Assembly: GCA_013396915.1 (NCBI GenBank)
Contig: VWZL01002558.1
Location: 993,021-1,057,020, forward strand
DNA: 64,000 bases
Origin: Stercorarius parasiticus
Lineage: Eukaryota; Chordata; Aves; Charadriiformes; Stercorariidae
Reading direction: 5' to 3'
Shown here: positions 24,101 through 37,800 of the stretch, one piece after another
How positions within the stretch are numbered: position 1 is the first letter of the stretch
How the letters are laid out: every line of letters begins with the position of its first letter
The notes under the pieces: model-generated
Database searches by the model: none
Told to the model about the DNA's origin: nothing
Seen by the model: the letters and a program-made list of their open reading frames with translations, nothing else
Program-made: the position numbers and the translations under genes

Positions 24101-27100
24101 AGGAATTTGGGGTGTGCCTACCTTACGCATTGCAGTTCCAGCTAACCAGAAGTAGGCTATCTCTGTAGTAGAAACAGCATTAGCATGATAGTTTTGGCTA
24201 TTTTCATCCCCTAATGCAGTTACCTTGCTTATAAACTCCTGAAACATCTGTTTTGGCTACTTGAAGTGTCCATTTATGGCTCTGCATTGTGGAGCATGTG
24301 GTGAAAGAAAGTGTTTTGCCTCTGGTCATACGGTGGGTGGCATTCGAATCAGCATTAAGACAGGATTAATTTAGACTTCGATGCTCCTGTTGTAGTCACT
24401 GGAGCCTAGAGAGTGGCTCAGCAGATCTTGTGCTCGGTGTGTGTTTCAGGGTGAGTTGAATCATGCTTTGGGCTCCATGGACTGCTGTGTAGGTCTCCAT
24501 CGAGTATCCTGGGAGTTCAAGCATGTCAGTCTCCAACCGGGTCTATCCCATGATGTCTGCAGCAGAGGAAGAAGACTTGCAGGCCCTGGTTCAGTGTTGT
24601 AGTTACTGGATCCTCCTTTCTCCATCGGTCATCTGAGAACTGCCGGGGTGCAGGAAGTCATAACAGCGAATGAGGGGGCATGCTCATTTAAAAATGATGT
24701 GTATGCTTGCTTAAGACAATAGAGCATGGCTGCATTTAGGGTTGTTGGAATACTACTAGTCAGTAGGCATCTGATGTACAAGAGTTGTTGAATGTAATCA
24801 GTGTGATCTGTATGTGGGAGAGCTGTAATTACATCTCATGCTATTCAGCATCTGATGAAAAATTCGATGTATTTTAACACAGAGTGCTTAAAATATTGCA
24901 TGTGAGAGTAATAACAGATGCAAGTGCGATAATAACTGACCTCTTCTGTCCTTTCTACTTTGTCTAGCTCCAGTACAGTGTCTTTAATCGTGGACTGCCT
25001 TGTAAAGCTACCTAGAAAGATGAGCAGCACCACGTGTTGTTGCATGAAAAGGCAGCATATAACAATGGTAATTGGATCAGGGTAGCTGATAGTTTTTAGA
25101 TCTTTGTAGTATGATTAGAAACACTTGGAGCAGCCTTTCGGGGGCTACTGTGGATTCTTTTCACAGCAGAAACCCTCCTATCTTATGGTACTAGCCATGG
25201 TGGGAAACTAGTTGGAAAATGATGCTTTCCATTGATGTTGCTGGAACTAAGCCTTTGGTGAAGTAGCTAGTCTTGAATATTTTGGAAGCTGTTTAATATT
25301 TTGTCATCTTAGACCACATCATGGTGCATAGGTTCCAAGCTAGTGAGCGTCTTTGGTGTATAAATGGTCTCTTGAAATAAGGCAATCAACAATTGGACAC
25401 TGGGACGTGGCCATAGTACCACTAGCAACACTGTATGTCAACTTTTAGTGTAGTAAGATCAGTACTGGCTTCTCAGGGTGGTGTATTTGCAGAGGAATTC
25501 TAGCTCCCAGTAGAGTCAGTCCCGTGCTAGGCATGCCTGGAGACTTTTCTTGAGCTGTCATTCACAGAAGTACTCGTTTCTCAGATTGTCAGCTTGTATG
25601 TACGCATGCAGGTTTTGCTCAAATTAACATGGCTTGGTTGCTGAAGAATACTGAATGGGTTGTGTGGTTTCTAATGCATGTATAATTGAGCATAATGCAT
25701 GTAATCTTATTGCCCGGTATCATCCTCAGTTTTCCAAGGGTTGAGAGTGTGTTGAAATGATAGTTGGAAACTTAGTTAATTATTTCTTGTGGCTTTACTG
25801 AAATATATTTTGCTCTTTAGTATTCCTCCGTCATTGGGTGTTCTCAAAAATCTGTTGACTTTTGAAAACTAGTTTTCTGTTAAGACTTAAACTGTTCTCG
25901 TTCTGCCTGCAGCATCCCCCTCGCAGCTTTGTTAGTCATATGTGTGAGGGCCCTCCCTAGAGGTGCTTCTGGCACCTAGAAATCATGCGCTCGCTAGAAG
26001 CTGCACCAATAGAGTTGTATTCTGTAACAGATCTTTCAAAAAAAACCCAACCCAAACCAAATTTATCTGAAATGCTGTGAGAAAGAAGCAAGTAGCCATC
26101 AATTGAATTGACTGACTTCTCTACAAATATCTGATGGTACTTTGCTGTGCCTTAAAAGTATCAGGGAGTCCTGTTTGGAGCTTCAGCAGAGGGTCAGAAG
26201 TATCTTGTCACCACCCTACTAACAGCGTGGAATATCTGCTCACGCCCTTCAGAATAACAAAAAACCACTGTATGAGGCTGTCAGATGGAGTGGCTGAGAT
26301 AGATATAGGGCTCTTTCCCGCCCTTCTCCACTCCACTTTACATCTAGGAGGAAGGCAGGGCTCCTGGTCAGGTTGGTGGTATTTTGGACTTGTGTATGAT
26401 TCAGACAGAGCCCTTAGTCAGCCGCTGTTGGTGTTAGATGCCTTTGGCTTTCTTACAGTTGGGGTGTTGCACTTGAACTCTCATGAGGTCTCTGCTATTT
26501 TAGGAAGTAGCATCATCACTGCACAAGGCTGTACGACGGTGTGGAATAGTGAAAATGTGTCAGCCAGCTAATTGTTTGAAGGAATTGCTTTAGATGTTTA
26601 AAGCAATTATAAAAATATGGGGAAACTGAGAGATTGGTGATTGCTCAGTTGATAAACCTCGTTTTTTGACATAGTCTGTTTAAAGAAAGCTGAGATGCTT
26701 CAGTGATATGCTTTAAAATACCTACTGTATTGGGTGCCTCAAGGCAGGTCTCTCCTATCACTGGGATGTTATCAGCATGTGTTGCTGCTGCTAAGTTTTG
26801 GGGGTTTGTTTGTTGTTTTTTGTTTTGTTTTTTCTAGCTAGGTGCGCTAACCTTATCAGTCTTTTCTTCCCCCCTCTCTGCTGCTGCTTTATTGCTTCAA
26901 ATGTATGCTGGCTGCTTTACCTCTCGGAGATCTTGTCCTAATCTTGCTCTGCGTGTCTTCCCTTACCCATTGTTGGGAACCCAATGGCTACTTGAACACC
27001 TTTGAGCTTTCTGATCCTGTTCACATTGCTGTGTAACTCTCCCCAAAGCTGTCAGCTGTGATGGCATCAACCTTCCCAGCTCTTTGCAGGTGAAGGGCGA

Positions 27101-30100
27101 TGGCTAGCACAGCGAAATTGTCACCTGTCCAATGGGGTGGGGTGTCATTCCTTATCTTATCTTCCTCTCCCTGTTTCAAGCTCCCTTTGGACAGCGGGTT
27201 GGGATTTTTGTTCTCTGGTTTTGAGGCTTCTTGCGTGTCCCGGCTCACGGAAGTGATGTGCAAAATAAAATATTGCAAACAATAACTTCTAAGAAGCTGG
27301 GATTCCTGATGTAGATGTTGTGAGGATTTTTAACGTGAAGTAATGTATGCATCCAAGTAATGACAGTGTCTCCTAGGAGAATCCAGTAGTCACTCCTGGG
27401 GATCTGTCCATGACGGAAAGAGGTATGCAGTGTCAGCATTTTTCTGTTAATGTCATTCAGCTTGCTATGACGTATTAATGTGATTAGCAGGTGCTGATTG
27501 CTAGTGATTCTCATGCGCTTGTACTTATGCATCCCTGGTGACCGTGAGATTCTAAGGTGCTAGTCAGAAGTGTTTCATAACAGCGTAGGAGGTTGTAATC
27601 TAAAAGTCTGGCTATCCAGCAGCAACATCAGCTGCTGCCTTACAGCAAACTGCTCCCTGACTAGCTCATGGGTGTAACAGTAATCACAGTGTTCGCAAGG
27701 GTGCATACATGAAGGAGAGGCAGATGTGAGTAATGGACCTTGCTGCAATCAGCCAAAACAGTTCCACATGGTGGTGTGAGAAGGCAGCCAAACCAAATTA
27801 AAGGGATCACCCCATTTCTTCTTGGGAGCCAAGAGGTAGGCAGTTTTGCAATGTTACCTCTTGTTTCTACTGTGGGAACAGGCAACAGAGTGTTAATTAC
27901 CAGAGTTCAAGAAAAGGAGCTCTTGTGACTAATGAACTACTCCTTCAACCACAAAAACCTTCAAACTTTTAAATGGCAAGCTCTTAATTGCATGTTTGAG
28001 ATGAAGGCCCTAGGGCAGGGGGTTGTTGCACCTTATTAACCACGTAAAGTGTATCAGGCACACAGGCTTCATGTGCTGGAGATGCAGACATGTAGAGTGT
28101 ACTGTTACTGCTTTTAGAAAATGAAATAACTTTGGGTTTGACCCGTGGAAGGACGGTCTTTATTTTTTTTTAGGGTTAGCAATGGGCTTTTGCTCTTGCT
28201 GGAAAGGTGTTGACCTAGCTTCCCTGTGGAAGGGGCCTAACCTACTAAAGTTGACAAGCTGTGGGGGCAGCCACCTTAGGAAGTATGCTTCAAAGGGGAC
28301 GGTGCTTTTGTGCTGCCTGTAGTCAGTGTAATTACTGTGATTAATATTAATGTTGCACGTGACTGAATTCTGTGTTCGTACTTGCTTCCATTTTGTTCCT
28401 TTGGCAGAGTATTTATCCATACTGTTGTGAAGAAGTTGTTAGCAATAGTAAACCAGATGGGCAGAGGCTTGGTGATGGAATATATGGACTGAAGTCCATC
28501 TCTGGATAAAGTGGGCTGAAGTTTTTATTTTTGTCTCTGAGTGGAATGGGTTGGTGGTTTTTAAGTTGGATTTTGATTTTGCCAGGGAGTTTTGCTATGC
28601 AGTTGTCTCTAAAGGCTTCCCTTGCTGGAGGTTTGTTTCGGCATGGAGATGGAGAGTGTGGCTGGGTGAGGGTCTGGCCTGTCCCCTCTGTCCCAAAGCT
28701 GCCCAGGCCCAGCCACTTTTCCCTCTAGGAAGACTGTGTCAGCTCTGGTCTGCAAGTAAATGCACATTTTTTGTTTCTATGGCTTTCATTCCAGCGTCTT
28801 TCACCAGGATTAGCGTGTGTGTGTGAGAGAGGGGGAAACAATAGTTGAAGTTTAGTGTCTGCAGACCAAAAGGTTGATGATGGCGTTATACCTATTAGAA
28901 TAAAAAACGCTGGGGGTAAAATAAATGTCTGTCTTATTTCATGTGAACAGGATGGGATGTCTAGAGAGAATAACTTGGGGACTTCTATTATATGCCCATA
29001 ATGTTCTTCTGTGGATTGCTTGCTTTTGAGATACTGCTACTTCTGTCAATTTGAAATAAACACTAAGATAGGAAAATAATGTAAAAGATTTGTGTGCTTA
29101 CTGTAGTTGAAGCAGTGATTGTTTAAAGGTCTGTTAAATGGTCTCTGGGTGCATTTTTCAAATGGAAATTTTCAGTAGTAATTTTTCCTTGTCTGTCGTC
29201 TTGTGGCTGTATTTCCCTTTATTCCCGGTATGTTCCTGTTATGTGGTCTTTGCCAGGTGGTATTTTGTCATGTTGGTCTTACTTGGGTAGGAGCAGCCTC
29301 ACTGTCTTCTGACTCCTGTTTTATAACAGTTTTCAGAGGACTTTTGACTCTCTTTCCTCAGTAAAGAAGATGCTTATAGAAGTGATAAAGAGCAGAAAAT
29401 GTTTTGATGAATTGCATTAGATGAGGAGCACTCATTCTTTTCCAGTAGGTAAGCAGGAGACAGGAGTGCCTGGTAGCCTCTGTGATGATAGTTTGGAAAT
29501 AAGTTGGTACTTCACAGCTTTCTGCTTACAGATATCTATTACTTGTGGAGAGGGCACTGCTGGAGTTGATGGCTTTTCTGGAAGTTTTGTTAGCGCATGG
29601 GGATGCTGCCATCCTCTTGGTAGCAGTTTTAGTTTGGGGATGTGAAGCCAAGTCTGCATAAGAGAATCTGTGTGAGGCACTGTTTCTTTGCTGCTGTTTC
29701 AATAATTTCTAAAAACCATTAATCCTTTAATTTAGAAAAGAAACCCTCTTTGCCCGCCCCCCTCTCTCCCCCTTACCTTCCGCTTCCACCCTCGGTAAGA
29801 CTTAATGATTAATTTGGGTGTAAATAAGGTCACTACAGTGCCTGTAAGTGAAGAACAAAGATGAACAGGGATCAAACAGGCTTCCATAAATCATGGTCTT
29901 AAAAGTCCATCTCTTCATAGTGAACAAATTGGAGTACTCTCAGGGGTTGAAGAGGATCAACCTTGTTGCATGTTTTCTCTCCTCTTGCCAAGTAGCACAC
30001 CAAAGTAGTAGTTCTGAATTTAAGTTTTCAAATGCATCCTTGGGCATAGTGAGCAATTTCTCATGGTTTGGAAGTTTGAAAATTTGATCATTAGCTTGAG

Positions 30101-31832
30101 ATTGCTACACAGTACTAACCACATGTCAGATCAACTTGCAGAAGTCCAAGCTGTGGAAATAATCGATCTCTAGCTTGAGAAGGGTATTTGATCTCTTTAG
30201 GTATCTTGGAAATAAGGCTCTGTAATACTTAAGATAAAGTATGCATCCAGGAGAGAGCCTCCTCAGGTGGCTTTAAGTTGGTCAAAGCAAACAAATAACT
30301 GTATATGAATAAAACTTATATGTCTGGATCAAATGTAGTATCTTTTTATTAGTGGGCAAACTGCTGCTTCTAAGTTGCCAGGTCTTTCAGTTTTATACAG
30401 TCCTTATACCCATCAGATGGTACTTTTAAAAAGTTGCGTAACTTTTGTAAGATGGGAAAGGGAGGGAGAGGAAAAAAAATGTAATTTTTTTAAAAGGAGT
30501 TTTGAAACCTTTTACATGTTTTGAATTAATGGCTCTAAGTCCGTTCTGTGGTTAAGGTGATTCGAACTCCTTTGAAAGATCAGGAGAAGAGAGCATATCA
30601 TATTTCAATTTTGCTCTGGAAAGTTATGTTGAAGACAAGATTAATATGTGTTAGAATAGTGAGTAGGCTCCTTCCAAATCTGTATTTCAAGGACCAACAA
30701 AGCTTTGAGAATTTTACAATGCTCATGAAATATGACTTGGTTCTTCTTTCTACCCCATTCTTCTCTTCAAGCATAGTGTTAGTCACGGAGCTACATAAGG
30801 CTCTGTTTCATATGAAACCTTCCATTTACTACTACTTATTATTTCTACTCTTTGTACTGATTTGAAAAAAACACTGACGTTTGTAATAGCTGGTAGTGGA
30901 CAGCATAAAACTTCTGAGTACCAACAGGATGCTTGGCTTTTATTTTTTTTGACTTAATGCTATTTGAAAGGTAAACAGAGGAGCACTAAGTAGAAGGAAA
31001 ATAAGAAACGAATGTCTAAGTGGCATTAGAAGTAGAAATTGAGAAGGGGAGCGTATTTATTTGAAAAACAGGTGCAAAAATGATTGCACTCACTGTTTTT
31101 AGGACACTATTTGCACCCTTTTTTTTGCACCTTTCTAGCCTTTTTTCACCTATTTCAGAGACATCTGGATTGAGTTCATTCTTTGTGATTAACTACTGTT
31201 TTAAGAATAAGTGTTCTTTTCCCTCCCCTGCTCTTGCAGTTTCTCCCACGTCTTCATAACCCAGGCTAGGGACATGACATTGAAGAATTTTGTCTGTATG
31301 ATTTTGTTGCTAATAGGTATCTCATGTTGTTAGTGTCCAACTAAATGCCCATATCCTTGTGATTATGTACTTGGGGAAACTGCAGTATGCTCTGAATCAT
31401 CAACAGAAGTGTACAAGAAGTATCTGAAGGGTTGGTTGGTTTAACTTATTTTATAAAAAGAGCAGCCAAGAAGAGTGATGAAGAGCAACGGGATTTGCTG
31501 GGGAGCTGGAACACAAAGGTGCTGTTGTGACGCAAAAGTTAATAGGTGACATTTTGATCACTGCTCTTAATACAGCAGCAGAACTGTAGGTTATTTTTGG
31601 TGCTTAAAGTAATACTACAGGTTCAGGATCAGGGCCTCATTGTAAAAGATGGCATGCAATCTCCCACATACACACACGTACACACGTAGTCTGCTCCCCA
31701 AGGACTAAATTGTGTCAGACATTAAGAATGCAAACCATTATGGGATTTTCATCCCTTCGTGCATCTGTTTTGCAAATACAGAACTCAAAGCCTTAAGGGG
31801 AGATTGTGCACTTCATACTCTCTTAGCAGTAG

Positions 31833-31882
31833 GGCTGTTAAATAGTTAGCTTATCACTTTCACAAATGTTAACTATTTAGCC
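31833..31882. repeat. CNKSR3: Inverted repeat in intron 1
   Basis: TAAATAGTTA (31839-31848) pairs perfectly with TAACTATTTA (31870-31879) across a 21-nt loop. A further GGC/GCC pairing lies outside after a 3-nt bulge. It is AT-rich, so chance is plausible. Confidence 0.5.
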
Positions 31883-34800
31883 ATATTTAAAATCCAATTC
31901 AGAGAATCCTCCCCCTTGGTTACTGTACGGCTGTAGCCGTGGCTGATGTGAAGTTTGATATAACTGAAATCGTGAGTATTTGGGGTGAGGGGGAAATATG
32001 GTGTCCTTACAAGGCGGATCAGCCACTGGGTTAACATATTTTCTCCATGGTTGGCTTGTCAGTTTTTAGGAGGTATCCACCTGGTTTTGCATCTTGTAAG
32101 GGTTGCCTTTCTCTACCAGTTCCTGTTCTTTCCACTGTTGAATTTGTGCTTAACTGAGACAAGCATGGGAATGGTGATTTCTTTTTTTTTTTTTAAATTG
32201 ATTATTGATTAATTTGTTTTATATGAAAGACAACTCTAGTGAAAAAAAGTTAACATACAAAGAAAAAGATCTTTTGCTAAAACGAGCTTTGAAAGTATCA
32301 TTGTTCTTTTAAAAACAAAACCAAAACACAAACCCAACCCAAAAAATGGATAGTGGCATAGAAAAAAAAAAAAACCTCAGTATAAGGAAAAATTGACTAT
32401 GTATAAGAAATCAGTGATGCCGTGTAGACAAAGAGAATTGTTAAATGTGTGAGAATAATGAACTGAGGAAGCATTGCTTTGAAGTGTCAGTAAGCAAAAG
32501 ATAATATAGGTGGAAATACAGATGGCTGTATTTTACTGAGGTTAAACCTCTGTGAAGCAGAAACATTTCTTCATTCAGATAGCTTTGAATTTTTGACACC
32601 TTGAAGTTTCATCTTGTGGTGGTGCTGATGTAAACTGCGTGTTGCTGTGAATGCATTAACATTATAATTGAAATTACAAGACTTTATAAGGGGAATGGCT
32701 CATTAAATTGCCTAGGAGTGCTCCTGTGTCTGGTGCTGTTGTGAAAAATTGTTTTTAAATTTGCTTGTGAATTACTTCAAGTTATAGTGAAAATGAAGTT
32801 AGGTGAGCTAGAAAAGTACAGCGATAGGGAACTGCCTTTTGGTAAGTCTAACTTCTTATGTCTGCTTCTTGGAAAATTGGAGCAAGGACATGTGAGAGAT
32901 GAGGTGAAACCTGCAAAAGGACATACCCCTTGGTAAGAAGTTAAATGTTGCTTCACTTTAAGCAATATTACACAAAATGACTGATGGTAACAACATCTGG
33001 GTTCCGGAAGCCCAGTCTGATCAGCAGCCTGGGACACTGATGTGACACAGCATAGCCAGTTTTGAACAGCTTGGCAGTAAATGCACTTGGTGTGTCTCGA
33101 ATATTTTGTATTTGGGGATATGGTGAGAGCAGTGTTGTGCAGGAGAGGGACTTTATTGTTATGTCAAGTACTAATGGTGCAGAGACCTCCTCCACTTATG
33201 TCCCATCTTCTCCTCACCACTTTCACTACTTTCGCTATGGATAGGATCAGGAAGGCTTGCTGGCAAGGGGGTGATAGTATGGTGCATGTGGGAAAGAAGG
33301 GGATCAAGTATGTTGGAGAAAGGCGTGGGATGAACGATGGGAAGAATAAGACTAGAGAGGTGGTCTTCAGCCGTACAACATGACTTACAGACTGTCCTAA
33401 TTCCATAATTTCCACAGTTTCCAGAGTTTTTGCCTCTTGGCACTTAAGTGATTCCATATTCCTGCTGTGGATTAAGCTACAGTATGTATTTCACTAAAAC
33501 AATAAAATGAAATGAAATTGTTTCCTTTAAAAAAAAAATAATGTAAATCTGGTTCCCGTAATCTTGTGAATGACTCCACAGCTGGCATTTAGACTCTTTC
33601 AGGTTCAGTGCTGTTATACTTCTGTTAGCAAAATGGTAAAGTGTTTTAAAGGCTTATTTTGAAGAAAAGTTCTCCTGTAAAAAGTGTGTGTTAGAATAGT
33701 AGTATAAAAAAGAAACCACCCAACAAATTCAGCGTGGTTGGGTGAGTTGGAAAATTCTGGGAAATGTGTTTCTCTGTGGTTGCATAATTTAGCGAAAACA
33801 TCTGTATCTGGTAGCAGCAGAAATAGGATTTCTTTCAGGCTTGTCTTTGGAGCTGTAATGGGTGTGAGGACGTACACCTCTCTGTAAGCGGGGTCTGCAG
33901 CCGGTCCAATTTGGGGGTTCTCCTGAGGTACAAGTCATGTCTTTGACAGACAAGTTCTGCTGGCCATAGCTGTGCCACCTTTTGCTGTGTATCCCCCATC
34001 CCCCTGCAACTTTCTGCCCTTGTCGTCTGCAGTAATTCCACAGCAAAGATGGCAGGCCCGCTTGTGTCCTCCTACATCTTTTTCCAATTTACAGCCCATT
34101 GTACTAGCTGAAGCTGCCACTGATGTTGAGCTTATAAAGGTCCTATTGCAGTGGTTGAGGCACAGGCATCTGTGCAGCTTGCTCACTCCTGTCAAGATGT
34201 TGATGTTAAGTGGCTGGGATGAATCTGTCTCTGATGGTGCAGGGGAGCTTTACTTCAGTTTTGGATAAAAGTGAGTTGGCAGTAACCAACTAGGCATCTC
34301 TTTGTGCCATCTGGGATCCAATGAAGTGAACGTTCTGAGGTCATGTTGTCCTCCTGTGTGTGGCCTCCTTACTGAGAGAGTGAGTCGGCTGTTGGATCCG
34401 CCTGAAGATGAAATGGCAACTGGTTTCCTATCTCAGTTCTTGTTGCCACCTAGCTGCAGAAGAGACAAATGCTGTGGTATGCCCATGGGTGGTTCGTTTC
34501 TGAGGTTGTCATCCCATATAGGAGAGGGCACGTGGTGGATTGATTCCCTACAAAGCCTAGCACTGTATAGAGGGAGGGACAAAGGTCTTGTCTGCAGATT
34601 CTTCTCAACTGCAGCTTTCAGTGGTCAGATACCATTCAGTTTTCATTCCTGCTAAAACCCTGCTGTGCATAGGCAAAGCTATTATTTGCATCAAAGGAAA
34701 AAACAATTTTTCAGTTAGAGAGGAAAAACAGACTTATCTTGACTACAGAAGTTGCAAATTCCTGTTTGACTATAATTTAAAAACATATTGGCCAGCATGT

Positions 34801-37800
34801 CTTAAAGCACACTTAGTATGAAGAAAAGGCCTTTGTGGTGTGAGAAAAAGGAATACTGGCATCATCAGGCTTTCTCCACTACTTACTTTTGATTTTACCA
34901 CTTGCTTTTGTTTCCTGCTGGAGAAAGACTTAGTGGTTCTTTGAGCCCATGTGCATTGGGAAACAACTTCTGAGCATTCAAGAGGAGTGAGATTTTCAAG
35001 CCTGGGGTCTCCACGCTTAAACTTTGGTGAGGGTTTCATTGTCAGAGTTTTGACAGAGTACGTGACGACGATGCTTTATGTCAGTAATAGCCTGTAGGAC
35101 ACTAATTTATTCTGATGTATGTGAAACAGTTCTACACTCGTTGCTTCAGTGGAATTAATGAAGCCACTCTATGCTGGTGTAATAAAGTAACTAACTGCTG
35201 TTGATGCCCTGTTTAAGCAACACCTTTTGATTAGTCATGGACATCAGTTGCAAGCAACAAAAAAAGAAGAGAATTTTTTAGGGTGTAGGATGGAGCTGGC
35301 AGAGTTTTTAGACCTTTTAAATCCTGTTGCATGTTATCTCTCACCACAGCCATTTAGTTGTCTTTCTTGCTTCTCCCCTAATGCATGTGACTTTGAAGTC
35401 ACATTGTGTGATTATTCTTTTACCATGCTAAAAACTCCGTATTTGTTGACACTGTCAGTCACGTCTTCACCAGCAAAATGATTTTGTTAGGTGGTGTCAA
35501 ACGCTAGGGTATGTTCACTGGATGCGATGGCTGTCAGAGGAGTTTGAACGAACTAGTTCAAGAACAATCTTTTTAGTAACAATTAAATGTGAATTTTTCT
35601 GCCAGTGCAGTAGTCTACTACAGTATGCAGTACCAAACTCTGTGGGCGATACGTTGATTGCTAGATAAAATAGTAAAACCTTAGGGTGAAAAAGAATAAC
35701 AAGATGTGGGTCGTACTTCCTGGAAGTGCTTCTGTGTCTGTGGAGAGCCATTTACAGCTGTTTTAAATGCAACCAACAAACAAATAGGCGCACCTTTGCA
35801 TGTATTCATATATTGGGCAAAGAGATGGTTTTTTGTTTTGGTTTGGAGTTTATAGTATTTCTTAGGTGCTACTTGAGCAATAAATGTTGATTAAATAAAA
35901 GTACCTCATTACAACTGCAGTATACTGCTGTTTTATTTGGTTCGTGTTACCTTGCTCATGCTGCAGTATACCCAGGGGATGAATGGAAGTTGCATCTTGC
36001 CACAAGTAGGATATTGTTTTTGCTGTGAAGTCAGGGAGGATGTTGTCAGCAGTGTCCCTGAAGACATCTTGTGGTATTTGGCTAGGAAGCTATTTGGGCT
36101 TGCCTGCCCAGGGCAGGTGTGTTCTCTATTTTAATGTGTTTTGCATGCATTTGCTGAATGTTGGCTTTCATCGCATGTTTTGTTGAAACTTAGAGTGCCA
36201 GGTCTAGCAGGGAACATACGGATATGCTCTGCTTCCATCTCATTTATTTAGTTTGCCAAACAAAATCTGTTAAAGCATGGAAAGATTGCTTTCGCCAAGC
36301 GTAGCTGGTCAGTGAGTGATATAGTTGATTCTTAAAAGAGAAAACCAAAGCATGAGCGTTCCATTGTGTGAAGCTACTTCATCATATGGAACTTAATCCT
36401 TGATGCAAACAGAGAATGTATACCAAGTGCGCAGGAAAAAATGATGTGCATCAGTTTTATTCTTTTTTTTTTTTTTTCTCCATCTTTCTCTGGTCAGCAG
36501 TCCTGTTCTGGTGGTAGCTGGGATTAGCAAAGAGTTACAGCTGAAATGCTGCCAGCAAGATATTGTGCTGCCCGGTGTCAGAGGTCTTGAATATGAGCCC
36601 TTGTTTGTGGTTCCTATTTTTCCTTCTTGGAAACCCATTTTCCCAAGATGAGTATTTGGGAGGGCACTGCAGAGTCTGGCTGCCTGGTGCTGAGTGGCAA
36701 GTCCTGACCCAAGGATGTCTCTCATGTCTTCTTTCTTTTTTCTGGGTGAGTCAAAATTTCAACCGTAGAAGCCAAATGATACTTAATGGCCTAATATTCA
36801 GAGGTGGAGTCAGTCATGTTCTCTCAGGGAAATGGGGGACGTTATCAAGCATGATGGCAGCAAAGCCCCACTAGGTTATGGCCTAGTACGTGCAGCAGGG
36901 GCCCACAGCTGTGCACAGATGTCCAGTCCAGCCCTGATGGTGAAAAGCATGACTGCACGTGTATTCTGGCCCACCTGCCTTCAGATCAATGGGAATGTAA
37001 TAAAATAGATTCCCCTCCCGCCCCGCCCTGGTATAGTCTACTCTATGTCTAGAGGGAATGCCCTGTCATATTGAAAAAGGCTTTAATTTCTGTCCCTGTG
37101 GTTGTGGCATAGTGATCTATTTTTCAGTGTAGTAAAGTGTGATTGGCTTATGTCTTTATGCTTGTATCTCTTTTTTTATAGAGAGATATTTTTTTTTCTG
37201 GTTAAACCTGTATTTCATTATGCTGTGTCCTGGTTTTTTTTCTTTTCTCTTTTTTTTTTTTTAAAGAAACGTGGCATGCCAACACAATTCACTTTTCAGT
37301 TTCTATAGCATTGCATTTTAATTTTGCCTTTAATTTGAAGCCTCAAAGCTATGTCATAATAAGAACCCTCCTATGGAAAATAATAGAAATAGGTTTCTCT
37401 TCCCCCACCCCAGTTTTTTTTTCATGAGTTCCCTGAAAAAGAGCTATTAAAAAGAAAGAAAACTCAACTTTGAGTTTTAGCTGAAATGCTTTTGGAATTA
37501 AATAGCATTAACTTTTCATTTATTATAGAAGTGCTTTTATCTCAGTTTATTGTATGCTACTATTCACTCAAATATATTTTTGCAGTCCTGATGAAAGTTC
37601 ACTCGTCAACTGAAGGTACAATTTCTAAATTAATTCACTTTCGCAATTTCCCACATGCTATTAGTATCTCAAGCTGGATTACAACCCACAAGAGCAGATG
37701 TGTGATTCACTGTGATCTATTTCCTAGTATTACTAGGGTCTATTTTTGTTTGTGGGGTTTTTTGTGTGTGTTTAACCAGTCTGTAAAAGCTTTGGTTATA

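Noticed and set aside
26134..26571. 145-codon open frame in intron 1, the longest outside the repeats and gaps
   Set aside because: The translation has no recognisable domain, the surrounding sequence has no promoter or splice signals in register, and a frame of this length is expected by chance somewhere in 64 kb.
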